Origin: Acidobacteriota bacterium
GTDB lineage: Bacteria; Acidobacteriota; Blastocatellia; Chloracidobacteriales; JADJPF01
DNA length: 64,000 nucleotides
Direction: 5' to 3'
NCBI GenBank assembly: GCA_016213785.1
Contig: JACQZQ010000096.1
Span: 23,941-87,940, forward strand
This document shows positions 30,687 through 40,173 of this stretch, piece by piece. Position 1 is the stretch's first letter; the number at the start of each line of letters is the position of its first letter. The position numbers and the translations under genes are program-made. The notes beneath the pieces are model-generated. The model ran no database searches, had not been told where the DNA came from, and saw only the letters and a list, made by a program, of their open reading frames with translations.

Positions 30687-30846
30687 TCTCCTAAAATAAA
30701 ACAAGAAAAGTATCTTAATTTGTAGTGTGTTGGCCTTTTTCAGTTGAAGTTCTACATCAAGTAGTAAAAAACACTAAACCTCACACATTTTAATCAATAA
30801 TTAATCTAGGGATAGGAAAAAAAGTTTAATTTTAAGGAGATGTGTT

Positions 30847-31860
30847 GTGTCAGCAACTAGTTTCTTTCACCGATCAGTGTTGCTTGACGAAGTACTAAAA
30901 GCTTTTGAAACCATTTCAGATGGTTTAATTATAGACTGTACTCTTGGACTAGGAGGTCATAGCGAAGCTTTACTATCACATAAAGAAAATATTTCCCTGC
31001 TAGGCATAGATAGAGATCTAGTAGCAATTAAATGTGCTGAAGATCGCCTAGCTGCTTTTGGTAAACGCTTTCAAACCCATCATTCCGATTTTCGTGATTT
31101 ACCTAATATAATTGCTGGGAAAAGTATGGATATAATTGCTGAAAAAAATATAGAGAAACAGCCAATAAAGGCCATACTCTTAGACCTTGGTGTTTCTTCA
31201 ATGCAGCTTGATACTCCAACTCGTGGTTTTAGCTTTCAACAAGATGGCCCTCTTGATATGAGAATGGACTTTTCCCAAGGTGAAACTGCTGCTGATATAA
31301 TAAATTCTTTTTCAGAAGAAGAACTAGCAAACTTAATTTATGAGTATGGCGAAGAACCTGCTTCTCGTCATATTGCAAAACAAATTGTTGACAGTAGAGA
31401 AACTAAACCTATTGAAACTACTGTAGAGTTAGCCAATTTAATTACTAGAGCAGTAAATTATCGTGAACGTAAACAGGGGAGAAAAATTGATCCTAACCGT
31501 ATTCATCCAGCTACACGAACTTTTCAAGCTCTAAGAATTGCAGTTAATCGGGAATTAACAAACTTAGATAAGTTTATTGGTCAAGCTATAGACTTACTTG
31601 CTCCTGAAGGACGACTAGCGGTAATTTCTTTTCATTCTTTGGAAGATCGCATAGTAAAAAATGCTTATCGCTTTGCTGCTGGCGCTTGCCAATGTCCTCT
31701 AAGACTTCCTTTATGCGTTTGCGGGGCAAAAGAAAAAGTAAGAACTTTAACTAAAAAGCCTTTAGTTGCAACTGATATAGAGACAAAAACAAACCCTCGT
31801 TCAAGAAGCGCTAAACTTAGGGTTTGTGAAAAGATAAATAAACTTGGTATAGAGACATAG
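30847..31860 (+). CDS. rsmH: 16S rRNA m4C1402 methyltransferase RsmH (MraW)
   Basis: 337 residues. GTG start with AAGGAGATGTGTT upstream. Family motifs: HRSVLLDEVL, the SAM-binding DCTLGLGGHS, LLDLGVSSMQLD, RGFSFQQDGPLDMRMD, and HPATRTFQALRIAVNREL near the C-terminus, followed by SFHSLEDRIVKN. It methylates N4 of C1402 in the 16S rRNA decoding centre and is the usual first or second gene of division/cell-wall clusters. Its last four codons and stop lie within the first unit of a tandem hairpin array, so the C-terminal GIET appears to have been supplied by the repeat. Confidence 0.95.
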   Translation: MSATSFFHRSVLLDEVLKAFETISDGLIIDCTLGLGGHSEALLSHKENISLLGIDRDLVAIKCAEDRLAAFGKRFQTHHSDFRDLPNIIAGKSMDIIAEKNIEKQPIKAILLDLGVSSMQLDTPTRGFSFQQDGPLDMRMDFSQGETAADIINSFSEEELANLIYEYGEEPASRHIAKQIVDSRETKPIETTVELANLITRAVNYRERKQGRKIDPNRIHPATRTFQALRIAVNRELTNLDKFIGQAIDLLAPEGRLAVISFHSLEDRIVKNAYRFAAGACQCPLRLPLCVCGAKEKVRTLTKKPLVATDIETKTNPRSRSAKLRVCEKINKLGIET

Positions 31861-31939
31861 CTCTATACCTATTTGATGTATAGAGACATAGCTCTATACC
31901 TATTTGATGTATAGAGACATAGCTCTATACCTACTTGAG
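31847..31939. repeat. Three tandem 31-bp hairpin units at rsmH/ftsL junction
   Basis: Units at 31847, 31878 and 31909. Each carries GTATAGAG-ACATAG-CTCTATAC, an 8-bp perfect stem with a six-base loop, plus CTATTTGAT spacer; the third ends CTACTTGAG. The TAG of the first loop is the rsmH stop codon. The array fills the whole gap to ftsL. No T-run follows, so these are not classic terminators; a processing or stability role in the operon mRNA is possible. Confidence 0.92.
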
Positions 31940-31946
31940 TGGTGTT

Positions 31947-32291
31947 ATGACAACACAATACTTTGATAGGCAAATAAAAAATAACCCTACTAAAAGGCAT
32001 GGTAGTAAATACCAGGCTAAATGGATATTTCTTACTATTGGAGTCGCCTGTATTATTACTTATAGTTTTGTTTTAGCTGCACAAAATCATTTTGCTGCTC
32101 TAGAGCTTGGTTATAAAAGCGAAGAATTAAAACGTCAAAGAGATAAACTTGAGCTAGAACAAAGAAAACTTACTCTTGAAATGGAGAGAAAGCTCTCTCC
32201 TCAACGCCTAGATACAAAAGCTCAAGAGCAAGGTTTAAGCTTGCCAGTAGCAAAACCAACTAAAGAGGAAACACAAAAAACATCAGATTAA
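31947..32291 (+). CDS. ftsL: Cell division protein FtsL-like
   Basis: About 114 residues from ATG 31947 (a TTG at 31935 is also in frame). A basic N-terminus, one membrane helix (about 25-45) and a periplasmic leucine-zipper-like coiled coil (KSEELKRQRDKLELEQRKLTLEMER) match the FtsL/DivIC type. Sequence is poorly conserved in this family, so size, topology and position between rsmH and ftsI carry the assignment. FtsL works with FtsB and FtsQ to activate the septal synthase FtsW-FtsI. The ribosome-binding site is weak and lies in the end of the hairpin array. Confidence 0.8.
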   Translation: MTTQYFDRQIKNNPTKRHGSKYQAKWIFLTIGVACIITYSFVLAAQNHFAALELGYKSEELKRQRDKLELEQRKLTLEMERKLSPQRLDTKAQEQGLSLPVAKPTKEETQKTSD

Positions 32292-32304
32292 TAGGGAAAT
32301 TAAA

Positions 32305-34515
32305 ATGATTGGTAAAACACCTCAAGCTATAAACCCACTATCAGCCGTTAAAAAGAGAACAATATTTTTTTGTGTTGTACTAGCACTTTGGGCTATAGGC
32401 GTAGAGGCTCGCTTAGTTCAGTATCAAATCTTTAAGCATGAACAAATGGCAAATTTTGCCGAACGCCAACAACAACGCACTATAAAGACCACTCCTAAAA
32501 GAGGCTCAATTTTTGATCGTAAAGGCCGAGAGCTTGCTCGTAGCCTAGAAGTTGACTCTGTTTATGTTGCTCCTAATGAAATAAAAGATCCTGATATTTT
32601 GGCTAAATCTTTATCCCAAATCTTATCACTATCAGAAGATTTAGTTCTTTCTCGTTTAACTGCTAAAAAAGTCTTAGTTAGCTTAAAGCGAAAAATTACT
32701 GATGAAGAAGCAAAAATTCTAAGGTCTGAAATAGAATCAAAAAAAATTACTGGTATTCATTTTGTTACAGAAACTAAGCGTTTTTATCCTAAAGATGAAG
32801 TAGGTGCTTATGTTTTAGGCTTTGTTGGTATTGAAGAAGACGGTGCAGCAGGCGTTGAGCGTCAATATGACCGCCATATTCAAGGACGTTCTGGCTTTGT
32901 TTCTGTAGAAACTGATGCTCATGGTCGTCCATTTGGCAGATTTGAAAAACAACCTGAAATAGGCCAAAGTCTAGTGCTTACAATAGATGAGCAAATACAA
33001 TTTCGTACAGAAAAAGCCTTACACGAGGCTGTAGCAAATGTAGGTGCTAAAGGTGGCACAGCTATCATAATGAAACCTAAAACGGGCGAAATCTTAGCAA
33101 TGGCTAATTTACCAGGATTTAACCCTAATCTACCTATTACTAAAGGCGATGAACTTAAAAATCGGCGTAACCGTGCTGTAGAAGATGCCTATGAACCAGG
33201 CTCAGTTTTTAAGGTTATTACTTACTCTGCTGCAATTGATTCTGGACTCTTAAAACCTACTGATCAAATTGATTGCCAAGGCGGAGCTATTACTATTGCA
33301 GGACATACTATTAAGGACGGGGGCCGTTATGGAACTCTTACTGTAGGCGAGGCTATAGAAGTCTCTAGCAACGTTGCTGCAATTAAAACAGGTCGTAAAT
33401 TAGGTAAAGATTTACTGCTAGAGAGCATTAAAAATTTTGGTTTTGGTAAACCTATTGGTGCAGGACTTCCAGGTGAATCCCCAGGCTTTGTTGGTGGTAC
33501 AAAAAATTGGAGTGAAGCATCTTTTGGTGCTCTCCCTATAGGCTATCAAGTAGGTGTTACTCCACTGCAAATTCTTGCTGCTGTTTCTGTAGTCGCTAAC
33601 AACGGCGAATGGATCCAACCACATATCTTAAAACAAATAGTCTCAACAACAGGCGATGTTGTTTTTCAAACAGAACCAGAACACCGTAGAGTTATTAGTA
33701 AATCTACTGCCGAGGCTATGAAAACTATTTTAGAAGGCGTAGTAGTTAAAGGCACTGCTAAAAAAGCCCGCCTAGATGGCTATAGCGCAGCAGGAAAAAC
33801 AGGAACAGCCCATAAATATGACCCTGCAACAGGTCGCTATGCTCCAACTCGCTACTATGCATCATTTTGTGGCTTTGCTCCTGTTAATAACCCTGAAATT
33901 GCTGTAATTGTCGTAATCGATGAACCCCGCTTAGGTCTTCATCATGGTGGTCAAGCTGCTGCTCCAGCTTTTAAGCAAATTGCTGAAATGGCACTTCGTA
34001 CCCTTAATATTGCTCCTGATGAAATAAATAGCGACTATCCTGAATCTGATAAACCTTTAATTATTGATGAGCATTTACCTATAGAAGATGATTTTGGAAT
34101 GGAGGAATTTAACTCACCAGAAATTCAAGAAATATTGGCTAAATATCAATCAACTAATTCATTAACAGAGACTGATAATCAATTAAATTTATCTAGTAAA
34201 AATATATCAACTGATAAAACTGGTAAAAACTCTAAAAATGTTCCTGAACTTAAAGGTAGTGCTTTAAGTAATAGAGAGAGTTCTGATACTAAAGAATCTA
34301 GAGTAGCAATTTTAACTTTTTCTGAAGGTGACGGAAGTTTAGTAATGCCTGATTTACGCCATCAAGGAATGAGAACAGCCTTACAACGTTGTAGGGAATT
34401 AGGTTTAAAAGTAACCTTCCAAGGTTCAGGTGAAGTAGTAGAACAGTTTCCCGCTCCAGGTACAGCAATTTCACCAGGAGCCGAATGCAAAGTAGTTTTA
34501 CAAAAAATCCAGTAG
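32305..34515 (+). CDS. ftsI: Septal transpeptidase, penicillin-binding protein FtsI (PBP3) with PASTA domain
   Basis: 736 residues: membrane anchor (about 18-38), PBP dimerisation domain with RGSIFDRKGRELA, then the transpeptidase domain with SxxK at Ser300 (GSVFK), SxN at Ser354-Ser-Asn356 and KTG at Lys498 (GKTGTA). After an acidic low-complexity linker (about 585-670) there is one PASTA domain (about 675-735: VMPDLRHQGMRTAL...VEQFPAPGTAI). It cross-links septal peptidoglycan in the periplasm with FtsW. A C-terminal PASTA is common in Spo-VD/PBP2x types and in several Gram-negative phyla. The stop codon TAG falls inside the first unit of a tandem hairpin array. Confidence 0.94.
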   Translation: MIGKTPQAINPLSAVKKRTIFFCVVLALWAIGVEARLVQYQIFKHEQMANFAERQQQRTIKTTPKRGSIFDRKGRELARSLEVDSVYVAPNEIKDPDILAKSLSQILSLSEDLVLSRLTAKKVLVSLKRKITDEEAKILRSEIESKKITGIHFVTETKRFYPKDEVGAYVLGFVGIEEDGAAGVERQYDRHIQGRSGFVSVETDAHGRPFGRFEKQPEIGQSLVLTIDEQIQFRTEKALHEAVANVGAKGGTAIIMKPKTGEILAMANLPGFNPNLPITKGDELKNRRNRAVEDAYEPGSVFKVITYSAAIDSGLLKPTDQIDCQGGAITIAGHTIKDGGRYGTLTVGEAIEVSSNVAAIKTGRKLGKDLLLESIKNFGFGKPIGAGLPGESPGFVGGTKNWSEASFGALPIGYQVGVTPLQILAAVSVVANNGEWIQPHILKQIVSTTGDVVFQTEPEHRRVISKSTAEAMKTILEGVVVKGTAKKARLDGYSAAGKTGTAHKYDPATGRYAPTRYYASFCGFAPVNNPEIAVIVVIDEPRLGLHHGGQAAAPAFKQIAEMALRTLNIAPDEINSDYPESDKPLIIDEHLPIEDDFGMEEFNSPEIQEILAKYQSTNSLTETDNQLNLSSKNISTDKTGKNSKNVPELKGSALSNRESSDTKESRVAILTFSEGDGSLVMPDLRHQGMRTALQRCRELGLKVTFQGSGEVVEQFPAPGTAISPGAECKVVLQKIQ

Positions 34516-34693
34516 CAACAAACCTATGTGTTTGTTACAAAAAAATCCAGTAGCAACAAACCTATGTGTTTGTTGCAAAAAAATCCAGTAGCAACAAACC
34601 TATGTGTTTGTTGCAAAAAAATCCAGTAGCAACAAACCTATGTGTTTGTTGCAAAAAAATCCAGTAGCAACAAACCTATGTGTTTGTTGCTAC
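34501..34693. repeat. Five tandem 38-bp hairpin units at ftsI/murE junction
   Basis: Units repeat every 38 bases (AGTAGCAACAAACC begins at 34511, 34549, 34587, 34625, 34663). Each has the stem GCAACAAAC / GTTTGTTGC around loop CTATGT, joined by AAAAAAATCCAGTA. The last copy keeps a full perfect 12-bp stem (34664-34675 with 34682-34693). The first unit contains the ftsI stop codon and shows one variant arm (GTTTGTTAC). The array ends 14 bases before the murE ATG. Confidence 0.95.
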
Positions 34694-34707
34694 TGTCGTA
34701 GGTAAAA

Positions 34708-36162
34708 ATGGCAAAATTAATAGATATAGCAAAAGCACTAAAAATAGTACCCGCAAGCAATCTTAATGGCGAAGCAAGTGGAATTACTAATAGTACAAAA
34801 AATTGTGGTGTTGGAGATATATTTGTTGCAATTAAAGGGTTTCGCCTAGATGGAAATAGTTTTATCCCTCAAGCTATTTCTCAAGGCGCGGTTGCAGTTA
34901 TTTCAGAAAACGCTTGTCCAGAAGGTTTTTCCCTACCCTGGTTTCAAGTTAGTGATGCAAGGGATGCTCTTGCTAAAGCTGCTAGTGTAATTTATGACCA
35001 ACCTACTCATAAACTTAAGCTTGTAGGAATTACAGGAACAAATGGAAAAACTACAACTACGACTCTAATAGATAGGATTTTTCGTCAAGCATATGGTACA
35101 TCTACAATGATAACAACAATTTCTAATCGTGTAGGTGATGAAGAAATCCCTGCTCAAAGGACTACACCTGAAGCAAGCGATACTCAAAAAATGCTTGCAC
35201 ATGCTTTAGAAATAGGCTGTAAGGCGGCAGTAATGGAAGTTTCCTCTCAAGCTATTGACTTAAAAAGAGCTAATGATCTACAGTTTGCCGCCGTAGTGTT
35301 TACTAATTTGACTCAAGATCATCTAGATTATCACCAAACTATGGAAAATTATTTTGCTGCTAAATGTAGGCTTTTTGATGGTAGTTTAGATTCTTCAAAA
35401 GCTACAGCAGTAATTAATATAGATGATCCTTATGGACAAAGGCTTGTAGACATTTTTGCTGGCAAAAAAATTACTTATGGATTTAGTAAGTCTGCTAATG
35501 TTTACCCTTTAGATTTTGAGCTTTCTTTACAAGGAATAAAAGCCTCTATAAAAACCCCTAGTGCAACATTAAATCTAAATTCTAGTTTAGTTGGTAAGCC
35601 TCATATTTATAATATTATGGCTGCAATTGCTACAGCAGTCTCACTAGGAATAGATTTAGATACTATTAAACAGGCTATTGAAAATCTCCCTTCTGTTAAT
35701 GGGCGTTTTGACCGTGTAGGTTGTGATAAAGATTTTTCTGTTGTAGTTGATTATGCTCATACAGATGATGCTTTATCTAAAGTGTTAGAAACTGCTCGTC
35801 AAGTTTCTAAAGGAAAAGTAATTTGTCTTTTTGGCTGTGGTGGTGATAAAGACCGAGGTAAACGCCCATTGATGGGTAAGGCTGCTGCTAAAGGAAGCGA
35901 CTTAGTTATTATAACTTCTGATAATCCGCGTAGCGAAGACCCTGAGCAAATTATCTTAGAAGCAGAAGTAGGTGTAAAAGAAATAGGGACAAAATACTTT
36001 AAGATTGCAGACCGTCGTGAGGCTATAAGTTTTGCTATTTCTCAAGCCAAAACAGGGGATCTTGTCTTACTTGCAGGAAAAGGGCATGAAAATTATCAAG
36101 TTCTAAAAGATAGAACTATTTATTTTGATGATAGAGAAGTAGCTCTTGAGTTTTTACAATGA
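34708..36162 (+). CDS. murE: UDP-MurNAc-tripeptide synthetase (meso-DAP adding)
   Basis: 484 residues, normal for MurE. ATP loop GITGTNGKTTTT (about residue 109), the MEVSSQAIDLKR segment, NLTQDHLDYH, and the specificity motif DNPR at Asp405 (SDNPRSEDP), which marks enzymes that add meso-diaminopimelate rather than lysine. Cytoplasmic; third amino-acid addition in peptidoglycan precursor synthesis. The ribosome-binding site (GTAGG) overlaps the end of the hairpin array, so folding of the last hairpin could affect translation. Followed after 81 bases by murF. Confidence 0.96.
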   Translation: MAKLIDIAKALKIVPASNLNGEASGITNSTKNCGVGDIFVAIKGFRLDGNSFIPQAISQGAVAVISENACPEGFSLPWFQVSDARDALAKAASVIYDQPTHKLKLVGITGTNGKTTTTTLIDRIFRQAYGTSTMITTISNRVGDEEIPAQRTTPEASDTQKMLAHALEIGCKAAVMEVSSQAIDLKRANDLQFAAVVFTNLTQDHLDYHQTMENYFAAKCRLFDGSLDSSKATAVINIDDPYGQRLVDIFAGKKITYGFSKSANVYPLDFELSLQGIKASIKTPSATLNLNSSLVGKPHIYNIMAAIATAVSLGIDLDTIKQAIENLPSVNGRFDRVGCDKDFSVVVDYAHTDDALSKVLETARQVSKGKVICLFGCGGDKDRGKRPLMGKAAAKGSDLVIITSDNPRSEDPEQIILEAEVGVKEIGTKYFKIADRREAISFAISQAKTGDLVLLAGKGHENYQVLKDRTIYFDDREVALEFLQ

Positions 36163-36243
36163 TTTTTCCCAAAGCTTTATTTTGGGCAACTATATTAAAC
36201 ATAAAATAGCCTTAATAAAAGGCAAAAATTTCTGAGGGAAAAC

Positions 36244-37671
36244 TTGAAACTAAACGACATTACCAACATTATTAAAGGTATTGCTCAACTAGGTAATTTA
36301 GCTGAAGAAGAGCCTTTTAACTACAGCATAGACTCTCGTAGTGTAGAAGAAAAAGGACTCTTTTTTGCTATAAAAGGCGAAAAATTTGACGGCCATGACT
36401 TTGTTCTTTCTGCTCTAGAACACGGCGCTATTGCTGCTGTTATTTCTAAACCTCTCCCAAATCTAGAAAATTTTAGCCAACGTCTTATAACTGTAGATGA
36501 TGTTTTAACCGCTTTACAAACTCTAGCTAGCAAAGTTTTAGAGCGCTGGGGTCGTCCTATAATTGGTATTACTGGAAGCGCTGGTAAAACAACTACTAAA
36601 GAACTAACCGCTTTAGTTTTACAAGCAAAAGGAAGGGTACATAAATCTGTAGGTAATCTTAATAATGCTTATGGGCTACCTCTTTCAGTTTTACAAATGG
36701 AAAGTAAAGGCAAACATGCTTCAGATTTTGATTTTGCCGTCTTAGAAATGGGGATGAGCACGCCCGGAGAAATTAAAAGATTATGCCAAATAGCTCCTCC
36801 TAGTCTAGGGACAGTATTAAATGTTAATGCTGTCCACCTAGAATTTTTTGAAAATCTCCAAGGTATTGCTAATGCAAAAGCTGAACTAGTTGAAGGCTTA
36901 AAACCTGATGGCATAGCTATTTTAAATGCTGATGACCCACTAGTCTTAGCAATGAAAGAAAAACATAAAGGGAAGACTATAACTTTTGGCATTGATAATG
37001 ATGCAGATATTAGAGCTTTTAATATAGATGCAAGGGGAATTTATGGGACTTACTTTACTCTTGCTACTTCTAAAGGTGAGACTAATACAATGCTTGCCTT
37101 TACAGGTCGTCATATAGTTTATAACGCCTTAGCTGCTGCTGCTGTTGGAGATTATTTTGGTCTAACTCCACTAGAAATAGGTCTTCAACTCCAAAAAGCT
37201 TATCCAATAAATCATAGAGGCGAAGTACTAGTATTTAGAGAAAAGTTTTTGGTCGTAGATGATACATATAACTCAAACCCTCGTGCTTTAGATGAAGTGG
37301 TAAAGGCTATTTCATCTATGGGCTATGATAAACATATTTTAGTTGCAGGCGAGATGCTAGAACTAGGCACAAGCGGGGTAGAACTACACCAAAATTCTGG
37401 AAAAAATATTGCAGAAAATAAAATCGATTTTCTAATAGGCGTTCGTGGGTTAGCAAAAGAAATTGTTAATGGTGCAATTAAAGCTGGAATGCCTACTAAA
37501 AACACTTATTTTACAGAAGATATTGAACAAGCAACTGATTTTTTAATTGATCAACTTACTAATAAAAAGCCACAAGAAAAATACCTAATATTAATAAAAG
37601 GCTCTAGAGGCGTTAAACTCGACTTAGTAGTAGCGCAGCTAAGAGAAAAATTTACTGAGGAGAAAGCATAG
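36244..37671 (+). CDS. murF: UDP-MurNAc-pentapeptide synthetase
   Basis: 475 residues. The start is TTG 36244, selected because GAGGGA (36234-36239) is at the right distance and no nearer ATG exists. Motifs: DSRSVEEKGLFFAIKG, ATP loop GITGSAGKTTTKEL, the LEMGMSTPGEIK segment, and DDTYNSNP before the C-terminal domain. It adds D-Ala-D-Ala to UDP-MurNAc-tripeptide. The stop codon overlaps the GTG start of mraY (TAGTG), showing tight coupling. No ddl gene for the D-Ala-D-Ala substrate is in the cluster. Confidence 0.95.
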   Translation: MKLNDITNIIKGIAQLGNLAEEEPFNYSIDSRSVEEKGLFFAIKGEKFDGHDFVLSALEHGAIAAVISKPLPNLENFSQRLITVDDVLTALQTLASKVLERWGRPIIGITGSAGKTTTKELTALVLQAKGRVHKSVGNLNNAYGLPLSVLQMESKGKHASDFDFAVLEMGMSTPGEIKRLCQIAPPSLGTVLNVNAVHLEFFENLQGIANAKAELVEGLKPDGIAILNADDPLVLAMKEKHKGKTITFGIDNDADIRAFNIDARGIYGTYFTLATSKGETNTMLAFTGRHIVYNALAAAAVGDYFGLTPLEIGLQLQKAYPINHRGEVLVFREKFLVVDDTYNSNPRALDEVVKAISSMGYDKHILVAGEMLELGTSGVELHQNSGKNIAENKIDFLIGVRGLAKEIVNGAIKAGMPTKNTYFTEDIEQATDFLIDQLTNKKPQEKYLILIKGSRGVKLDLVVAQLREKFTEEKA

Positions 37672-38759
37672 TGCTCTACTACCTCTTTTTTGAAATTTTA
37701 AGAAATGTCCATCCATCAATGTCTTGGATGCGTGTTTTTGAGTATGAGATTTTTCGTGCAGCAGTGGCGACTATTACAGCAATGCTAATAAGTTTAGTTA
37801 TTGGCCCAATCTTTATTGATAGACTTAAAAAGTTTCAAATCAGCCAATATGTTCGTGAAGAAGGGCCAAAATCTCATCAGAAAAAACAAGGTACTCCAAC
37901 TATGGGAGGCATACTAATTCTAGCTTCTGTAATAGGTGCAACTCTTTGCTGGATGGATCTTAAAAGTGCAAATACATGGCTAGCTATTTTTTCTATTTTG
38001 GCTTTTGGTGCTATTGGTTTTGCTGATGACTATTTAAAAGTTGCTAAGAAAAATAACTTAGGCTTAGCAGGACGCTATAAATTAATTTTTCAACTTCTTA
38101 ACTGTTTAGTAATTATTGTAGTTTTGTATTTAACAGGCTATGAGCCTAAATTAAGTGTTCCTTTTGTTAAGACTTTTACGCCTACTTTATGGTGGCCGAT
38201 TTATGGTTTTTTTATTTGGATGATTATCACAGGCTTTTCTAACGCAGTTAATTTAACTGATGGGTTAGATGGTCTAGCAATAAGTATTACTTTTGTTACA
38301 GTTTCTACTTTAACAGTATTTACTTATTTAACAGGTAATCTTGGACATGCAACCTTTTTAGGATTAATTCATAATCCAGCAGCAGCAGAAGTAACAATTT
38401 TTTGTGCTGCACTTGCTGGTGCAAGTCTAGGGTTTCTTTGGTATAACTCACCGCCCGCAGAAATGTTTATGGGTGATGTTGGTAGCCTTGCTTTAGGTGG
38501 TTCAATGGCAACTGTGGCAGTAATCATTAAACAAGAATTTTTACTAGGTCTTATGGGAGGAATGTTTATTGTTGAAATGCTTTCAGTAATGCTTCAAGTC
38601 GCTTCTTATAAGACTACAGGTAAACGTATCTTTAAGATGTCGCCAATTCATCACCACTTTGAGCTTTTAGGCTGGAAAGAAACTAAAATAGTCTTTCGCT
38701 TTTTAATAGTAGCAATATTTTTTGCTTTACTTAGTTTAGCAACACTTAAATTAAGGTAA
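37671..38759 (+). CDS. mraY: Phospho-MurNAc-pentapeptide translocase
   Basis: 362 residues with about ten membrane helices; GTG start overlapping the murF stop. Family blocks: KKQGTPTMGG, FADDYLKV (catalytic Asp pair), NAVNLTDGLDGLA, and the loop SPIHHHFELLGWKE. It transfers phospho-MurNAc-pentapeptide to undecaprenyl phosphate, making lipid I at the inner face of the membrane. Spacing to murD is 11 bases. Confidence 0.96.
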   Translation: MLYYLFFEILRNVHPSMSWMRVFEYEIFRAAVATITAMLISLVIGPIFIDRLKKFQISQYVREEGPKSHQKKQGTPTMGGILILASVIGATLCWMDLKSANTWLAIFSILAFGAIGFADDYLKVAKKNNLGLAGRYKLIFQLLNCLVIIVVLYLTGYEPKLSVPFVKTFTPTLWWPIYGFFIWMIITGFSNAVNLTDGLDGLAISITFVTVSTLTVFTYLTGNLGHATFLGLIHNPAAAEVTIFCAALAGASLGFLWYNSPPAEMFMGDVGSLALGGSMATVAVIIKQEFLLGLMGGMFIVEMLSVMLQVASYKTTGKRIFKMSPIHHHFELLGWKETKIVFRFLIVAIFFALLSLATLKLR

Positions 38760-38770
38760 TTAAAGATTTT

Positions 38771-40135
38771 ATGCAGCTATCAGGAAAACAAGTTACAGTC
38801 ATTGGAATGGCAAAAAGCGGTCTTGCCGCAGCAGAATTTCTTGCTGCTCAAGGTGCTAAAGTCCTAGTTAGTGACGCTAAAGCAAAAGAAACGCTCCAAA
38901 AAGAAATAGACTTTCTTTTGTCTAAAAATATTGCTGTAGAAACTGGTTCTAATAGCGATAAAGCTGTACTAGATACCGATCTAATAGTAGTTAGCCCAGG
39001 TGTACCACTAGATATTGTACCTCTAAAAAAAGCACGTGAGGCTGGGAAAAAAATCATAGGAGAAATAGAACTTGCTGCAAGATTCTTAAAAGGAAAAATA
39101 GTGGGAATTACTGGTTCAAATGGTAAAACTACCACTACAAGTTTAACTGGTAAAGTACTTAAAGACTCAGGCTTTTATACTCAAGTTGGGGGCAATATTG
39201 GCACTCCACTAATTAGTCTAGTAGAAACTTCTTGCGATAATGGTTTAACCGTGGTCGAGTTAAGTAGTTTTCAGCTTGAAGCAACTGAAAAATTACATCT
39301 TAAAGTAGCAGCAATACTTAATATTACTCCTAATCACCTAGATCGCTATGCTAGTTTTGAGGACTATAGAGAAGCAAAAAGAAGGATTTTTCTTAATCAA
39401 CAAGAGGATGATTTTGCCGTGTTAAATTTTGAGGATAGATTAGTTAGCTTGATGGCTGACTCTACACCAGCAGAGAAGTTCTTTTTTTCAGCAAAACAAG
39501 AACTTCCTGTTGGAGTCTTTTTACAAAAAGACGAAATTATTTATAGAAATAAACAAGGCCAAGAAAAAGTTTTATTAAACCCAAGTAAAGATGTTCAATT
39601 GCGAGGAGCACATAACCTAGAAAATGTTATGGTAGCTCTTAGTATAGGTATTGCACTTAATGCTTCTACTGAAGCAATGCGTAAAGGCATTTCTTTGTTT
39701 CAAGGTATTGAACACCGTTTAGAACCTGTAGCAAAAATTAACGGGGTAGAGTTTATTAATGACTCTAAAGCTACTAGTGTAGATGCTGCAATTAAAGCCC
39801 TAGAAGCCTTTCCAGGCAATTTAATTGTAATTTTAGGTGGTAAAGATAAAGGTAGTGACTACTCACCCTTACGTCCATTAATTGCTCAGAGGGTAAAGCA
39901 TTTAATCTTAATTGGTGCTGCAAGTGATAAAATTGAGGCTTCCTTAAACGGAATTTGCCCTATTCATCGAGCTAGCACAATGGGCAATGCTGTAGAAATA
40001 GGTCTTACTATTGCAACATCAGGCGATACGGTTTTACTTGCTCCAGCTTGTTCAAGTTATGACATGTTTAATAATTTTGAAGAGCGTGGACAAGTCTTTA
40101 AGTCAGAAGTATTTCATCAAAAAGAGAAATATTAA
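38771..40135 (+). CDS. murD: UDP-MurNAc-L-alanine:D-glutamate ligase
   Basis: 454 residues. N-terminal Rossmann-like domain (VTVIGMAKSGLAAAEFLAAQGA), ATP loop GITGSNGKTTTTSL (about residue 115), ELSSFQLE, ITPNHLDRY, and C-terminal ligase domain with NDSKATSVDA and ILGGKDKGSDYSPL. It adds D-glutamate, the second residue of the stem peptide. The gene lies 11 bases after mraY and 38 before ftsW. Confidence 0.96.
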   Translation: MQLSGKQVTVIGMAKSGLAAAEFLAAQGAKVLVSDAKAKETLQKEIDFLLSKNIAVETGSNSDKAVLDTDLIVVSPGVPLDIVPLKKAREAGKKIIGEIELAARFLKGKIVGITGSNGKTTTTSLTGKVLKDSGFYTQVGGNIGTPLISLVETSCDNGLTVVELSSFQLEATEKLHLKVAAILNITPNHLDRYASFEDYREAKRRIFLNQQEDDFAVLNFEDRLVSLMADSTPAEKFFFSAKQELPVGVFLQKDEIIYRNKQGQEKVLLNPSKDVQLRGAHNLENVMVALSIGIALNASTEAMRKGISLFQGIEHRLEPVAKINGVEFINDSKATSVDAAIKALEAFPGNLIVILGGKDKGSDYSPLRPLIAQRVKHLILIGAASDKIEASLNGICPIHRASTMGNAVEIGLTIATSGDTVLLAPACSSYDMFNNFEERGQVFKSEVFHQKEKY

Positions 40136-40173
40136 ATTTTAATAATATCCCTATGGGGAGTTAAATTACCTGG

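Larger units (their letters stand above)
30323..30846. other. Divergent intergenic region between ZIP operon and division cluster
   Basis: About 520 AT-rich bases. It holds a palindrome near the ZIP gene and a good forward promoter for the division cluster (separate entries). No coding-like ORF. I find no mraZ gene or MraZ-type GGG direct-repeat box ahead of rsmH. Confidence 0.55.

Noticed and set aside
34501..34693. Five-unit repeat considered as CRISPR
   Set aside because: Units are contiguous with no unique spacers, and each is a hairpin; no cas genes nearby.
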